Position numbers and translations under genes: made by a program. Of a DNA stretch of 64,000 bases, positions 59,803 to 64,000 are shown piece by piece. Each line of letters starts with the position of its first letter. Position 1 is the stretch's first letter. The notes below the pieces were generated by a model that searched no databases, was not told the origin of the DNA, and saw only the letters and a list, made by a program, of their open reading frames with translations. Where the stretch lies: assembly GCF_029784155.1 (NCBI RefSeq), contig NC_073692.1, positions 422,902,305 to 422,966,304 of the forward strand. The letters run 5' to 3'. Source of the stretch: Uranotaenia lowii. Lineage: Eukaryota; Arthropoda; Insecta; Diptera; Culicidae.

Positions 59803-61735
59803 TATGTATATAATTATGCATGCTTAAAATTTGGTAACTGGAAAATACTATTTGCTGAATTTTCAAATATTGGAGTGACGACATCTTTTTTTTCTACTGT
59901 TTATTTATTTATTTATTTATTTATATAAAAATCTTTGTTGATACTTAGAATTATTAACAGATCATCGACTTATCATCAACTATAGAACTCTACTTGCAAC
60001 AGCAACACTCTTCAAAAAATCAATAATATCACCTTTCTCTTGAACAACTTCAATCCAGCCACGACACACTATTCGCAAACAATTGTGAAAATTTTAACCG
60101 TTTTATGAGTAGTCTGAACGGGTTTCCTGTGAAGCTTCAGCAGCCGAGTAGAACATGAGCACACCGGATGACTCCCGTCGTCGTTGATCCGCATTAATAT
60201 TCCAATCGCGTGAACATCGATGTGGGTGGGTGAATGGGATGCTGCGTACATATTGCCCTCTCCCTCTCTGCCGATCGAGGGTGTTTGCGTGAAAGCACCC
60301 CGGCAAAGTGTTGAAACAGCAGCAGACTACCTCAGACTCGTTGAATTTGGAACGCTCAGACTGATGCTTTTCGGTTCGCAGGATGAAGCTTTCCACGCGC
60401 CTCTTCGACGTTATTCACGCAAGGTGGGTAGGAGTCGTTGAATGGATTGGAAGGATGCTGGAGAAAGGTGGGGAAACGTTCGTCAGTGCAAGGTATTTTC
60501 ATCAATCTTTAATTAAATCGATAAAAAACCTGACTCGCTTGGGGGTGGTTGGGCACACCAAATGATATTGAACTTGTTGAGCTCCCTGCCGTTCATTGTC
60601 AGACGAGTTTCGGTAGAAGAATCCGATTCTGAAATTTATTTCAATTTGAAGGAAGTCTAAGAAGAAGCAAAATGACGATTTTATAAAACGAGGCAGTTTC
60701 ATTACCGAATGAAGGAGACTATCTTCCGCAAAAGAGTGACCCAAAAAGGCAGTGAAAAAATCAAACCCCTCGTAGAAACTCGACCGGATATCAATCTCCC
60801 CAAATGCCCTTGAACAGTTGACATGACATCAACCTCAATCCAGCTTCAAGGAGCCCCGACAATGGCGATGTTGCATATCTTCGACAACATCCTTCTGTCC
60901 AATTTAGCAGCAGCAGAAGCAGTGAAAAGGCGAAAAAATGATAATAATAAAAAAGCCAAGAGTGCGCGGTATGAAATTTGATATTTTCATTCTTCTCAGG
61001 CATATTTTTCTTCTGCCCGGTTGGCAGCAACAAAAAACACGATTTGCTCTCTTTATGGAACCGAATAACAGCGACCTCACCGGCGTGGCGGCAGCAAGAA
61101 ACTTTTCATGTCATCATTTTTCGATCGTTGCTGCGCGAAATTCTTTGATACTTTGGCAATTTTTTTCCCTGGCACCTTCGTCACCTTCTTCACTTTTCTC
61201 ATCCTCCTCAGCCCAAGGAGAAGGCCTTTGCTGTTGGAACATTCCGGTGGCCAAACCTAAACAACCTGCGAAAAGTTCCTAACGATTTATGATTTATAGC
61301 AGCTCCGCCAAACGGCCTGGAAGTGGTTCGGGGAAAAGAGCCGAGAAAAAATATCGAACATCCGAAAGAGCGCTCTTTGCTGCAGATAACAATGATAAAT
61401 ATGAGTTATTGTACCTTGATTATGAATTATCGTCATAAATGGAGCGACGATCAAACTCAAGAATCTGCTGCTGTTGCTGCCTTTGAAGGTATGTAGAACT
61501 TCGCATGGCTCTTCGTTCTAGAAGATGATGATAGCACGCGATGAAACACGAAACCTCCTTAACCGATTTAATTTTTTCCACTTGAACGAAGTTAACAGAA
61601 AATAAAAATTGAGGCTTATGAAACGACACATAAAAACAAAAAAAAACAAATGGCATTTGACGATTGAAATACTCAAAACTAAAAAATATGATGGCTGAAC
61701 GATTGCTGCTTCAAAGCTATTTGCAGTACCTACTA
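59803..61735. other. Intergenic DNA with a balanced-composition block
   Basis: A (TTTA)n microsatellite lies at 59900-59925. About 60050-61530 is less AT-rich, with no recognisable protein on either strand (frames up to about 114 codons). It may be regulatory DNA. Confidence 0.4.
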
Positions 61736-62682
61736 CCGTCAACTGGGGCAACATGCAACAATTTTCAACTTCAATAGCTTCTAAAAAACTTATGTTCACA
61801 GTTAATCGTATCCTTTATGCATCAAAAGTTTTAAGGGTGCTGGGACATCAAATTGACGTAGTTGAAAAAATTATTGGTTTCTTCAGTTATTTTTAATTTT
61901 CTAAAAACATGCGATTTTCACCCTTCTTAGGAAATGGGGTAACTTGCAACAAACGTTTTTAATGAAAAATCTTATGAACACGTACGAAAATTCATAATTT
62001 TTAATATATTTGCGATGTCTTAAAGACAATTACGCATGACAACACCAATTGCAGTAGTTTTTGGGTCTGTAAAAACAAATTTTCACATTTTTTCTGAAAT
62101 TAAGGATGCTGCATACATTTAGGGGTTAAATAATACTACGAAAAATTCTAAAAGCTGAAATCATAAAAATAAATGTTTGAATGAATGAAATTTAAATGTT
62201 TACAAACGCGTGATTCAAAACATTTATATTCCAACACTTGGAAGCGAGATTTAGAAGGTATTTCTTTGATTTGGATTTTGTTGCATTTAACCCCAGACAC
62301 CTAACTGAATATTAAAAATATTCATTTAAAAAAATTGGGTGATTGTTCGAAAAATATTTTTACACCAACAATGTTGGTATAATATGAGGAAACCTGTAAA
62401 AAGTTTGTAGGTAATTTTATCAAGCCGATCCGTCATACTGGGAAAAGTTTTTTTCGGCATCAAAAAATGTTAAAATTTGTACATTTACTCGATTTTTCAA
62501 ATTTTACATAAAAATAAAAAACTTAAGACAACTAGCTTAAGATGCGAGAAATTATGTCATCATCATTTTGTTATCATTTAAAGATAACTTTATTACAATA
62601 CATTAAATTAAAAATTGATTCAGTGTGGTGTTATATAAATGTTGCATCGAACCCCGCTGTTGCATGATGCCCCGTTTGACGG
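61736..62682. mobile_element. TA-flanked mariner-like non-autonomous element
   Basis: 947 bp between TA dinucleotides (61734-61735 and 62683-62684). Inverted ends are CCGTCAACTGGGGCAACATG and CATGATGCCCCGTTTGACGG (2 mismatches in 20). A related GGGGTAACTTGCAACA motif occurs internally near 61937. No transposase. Confidence 0.78.
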
Positions 62683-62848
62683 TATATCTCGATTTAATCG
62701 GAAGAAAACGATTGATGGGATATCAACGAAAAACCGTCGAGTGGTTAAACTATATTGATTGCAATTAATTCGATTAGATCTTCTTTGTTGGTACCCGCTC
62801 ATTACTTCGAATTAATAAACATCAACTTTATAAAACTCTGAACAACTA
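62683..62848. other. Short spacer between two elements
   Basis: AT-rich, nothing recognised. Confidence 0.5.
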
Positions 62849-63889
62849 AAGGGTGATACGGTCAAAATTTTGCCAATATCAACTTGACGTTTTTCTTTCA
62901 CTATTGCATTTAAAAACCCTGAATACCCTCATTTTGAAGGTATGTGTGTGTGTTGAATGTTGCTCCTATTTTGATTTTGGAATTCACTCTTCAGTAGTCA
63001 AAATGCCGTCCAAGGAAGAAGAGCAGCGTATCAAAATTTTGCTCGCGCATCGCGAAAATCTGAGCTACTCACACCCAAAGCTGGCAAAATCGCTAAAAGT
63101 TGCCAAATCAGCCGTTACAAATGTAATTAAAGTGTTTGGGGAACGTTTGTCAATAGCCAGGAAATCTGGATTGGGGAAAAATCGAAAACCGGAAGCCGCT
63201 GAGACGACAAAGTGAGTTGCCGGTAGTTTCAAGCGAAACCCTAACCTCTCTATCCGAGATGCCGCAAATAAGCTGGGTGTATCGTCTACAACCATGCATT
63301 GAGCCAAAAAACGAGCTGGACTATCGACTTACAAGAAGGTAGTGACTCCAAATCGCGATGATAAACAAAATCGCGATCCCGGAGGCTGTACACGACGATG
63401 CTGACGAAGTTTGACTGCGTGGTAATGGACGACGAAACCTTCGTCAAAGCCGACTACAAGCAGCTTCCGGGACAGGAGTTTTATACGGCAAAATGAAGGG
63501 GAAAGGTAGCAGATATTTTCAAGCACATGAAACTGTCAAAGTTCGCGAAGAAATATTTGGTTTGGCAAGCCATGTGTACCTGTGGCTTGAAAAGCAGCAT
63601 TTTCATAGCTTCCGGGACTGTCAACCAAGAAATTTACGTGAAAGAGTAACTGGCAAACTGGCTTTCTGTGGCGAAGAAGGTGGACAAGGTGGCTGTACAA
63701 AATCGGATGGTAGGGGTTAAGCGTAAGGCCCGGCAATTCGGATTTGGAAAAGCGGAAGCCTAACTGAATATTTTTCCTGAATTTTATACTAATTAAAATT
63801 GAAAAAGAAATTAAATTTGGTTTTTAAATAAACGATTTCACCGATTTACACGCTTTTTCCCTTGACCAAGTTTTGACCGTATCATCCTT
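62849..63889 (+). mobile_element. Tc1/mariner DD37E transposon, copy 2 (decayed)
   Basis: 1041 bp between TA dinucleotides (62847-62848 and 63890-63891), with ends AAGGGTGATACGGTC and GACCGTATCATCCTT. Closely related to copy 1. It keeps the 3' untranslated part missing from copy 1 but has lost about 270 bp of the catalytic core. Confidence 0.92.
63003..63763 (+). pseudogene. DD37E mariner transposase, internally deleted
   Basis: Starts at the same ATG as copy 1 and reads the first helix-turn-helix, then meets a stop at 63213-63215. Further stops are visible near 63299 and 63494. A small deletion lies near 63370. A large deletion just after AAAGAGT (about 63648) removes the segment with the second catalytic Asp and the Glu. 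The first Asp region (ATGGACGACGAAACC) survives. The end is clear: VKRKARQFGFGKAEA then TAA at 63761-63763. This shows the natural C-terminus that copy 1 has lost. Confidence 0.9.
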
Positions 63890-64000
63890 TATATCTTTAA
63901 AATGTAAAAACTAAGGATTCAGGAATAAAAAAAAACTTTATTTTTAGTCTTGCAGTTTATTTTCGTAACTGTGTAACTATTCCTGATTTCAAAGTTTGTA
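63890..64000. other. Window end
   Basis: AT-rich, nothing recognised. Confidence 0.5.

Overview
The window looks like AT-rich, repeat-dominated insect DNA, most likely from a mosquito (Culicidae). This is inferred from three things: one long intronless Toll-family receptor gene on the minus strand (21430-25821); two copies of a Tc1/mariner transposon whose catalytic spacing I counted as DD37E, a lineage first described from mosquitoes; and a tRNA-derived SINE. The species cannot be named from the sequence alone. I found only one intact protein gene. All other coding material is decayed transposase.

Layout. 1-3255: AT-rich DNA with no recognisable gene. 3256-16774: one very large satellite array of a 9-bp unit (ATTTTTGTC on the plus strand), broken by a 500-N gap, with a degenerate left flank and an almost perfect right part. 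16775-21429: AT-rich 3' flank of the Toll gene, holding a 509-bp hAT-like MITE with a perfect 8-bp target duplication. 21430-25821: Toll-7/18-wheeler-type receptor, with a candidate TATA/initiator promoter near 26574-26603. 26604-32123: more balanced and then AT-rich non-coding DNA with one SINE. 32124-32799: a perfect inverted repeat (288-bp arms, 100-bp spacer) carrying a tRNA-like cloverleaf in each arm. 33170-34339: nearly full-length DD37E transposon, broken by a one-base frameshift. 34340-51622: repeat-rich intergenic DNA with several copies of the CCGGGCA-rich MITE, a nested MITE-in-MITE insertion inside a degenerate GATCAG-type repeat, a long degenerate GAGAGTCTTTT-type repeat and a G-run/C-run-bounded fold-back element. 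51842-57160: a dense knot of fold-back elements, palindromic tandem modules, a third hAT-like insertion and a second SINE. 58950-62682: two TA-flanked mariner-like non-autonomous elements. 62849-63889: a second, badly decayed DD37E copy.

The Toll gene is the only cellular gene seen. It encodes a type I membrane receptor with about 29 leucine-rich repeats in two blocks, one transmembrane segment, a cytoplasmic TIR domain and a long low-complexity tail. The surroundings are a record of non-autonomous DNA transposons, four of them with clear 7/8 or 8/8 target duplications, with younger elements sitting in older ones. The very long open frames across the 9-bp satellite are an arithmetic consequence of the unit being exactly three codons without a stop, not evidence of a protein.
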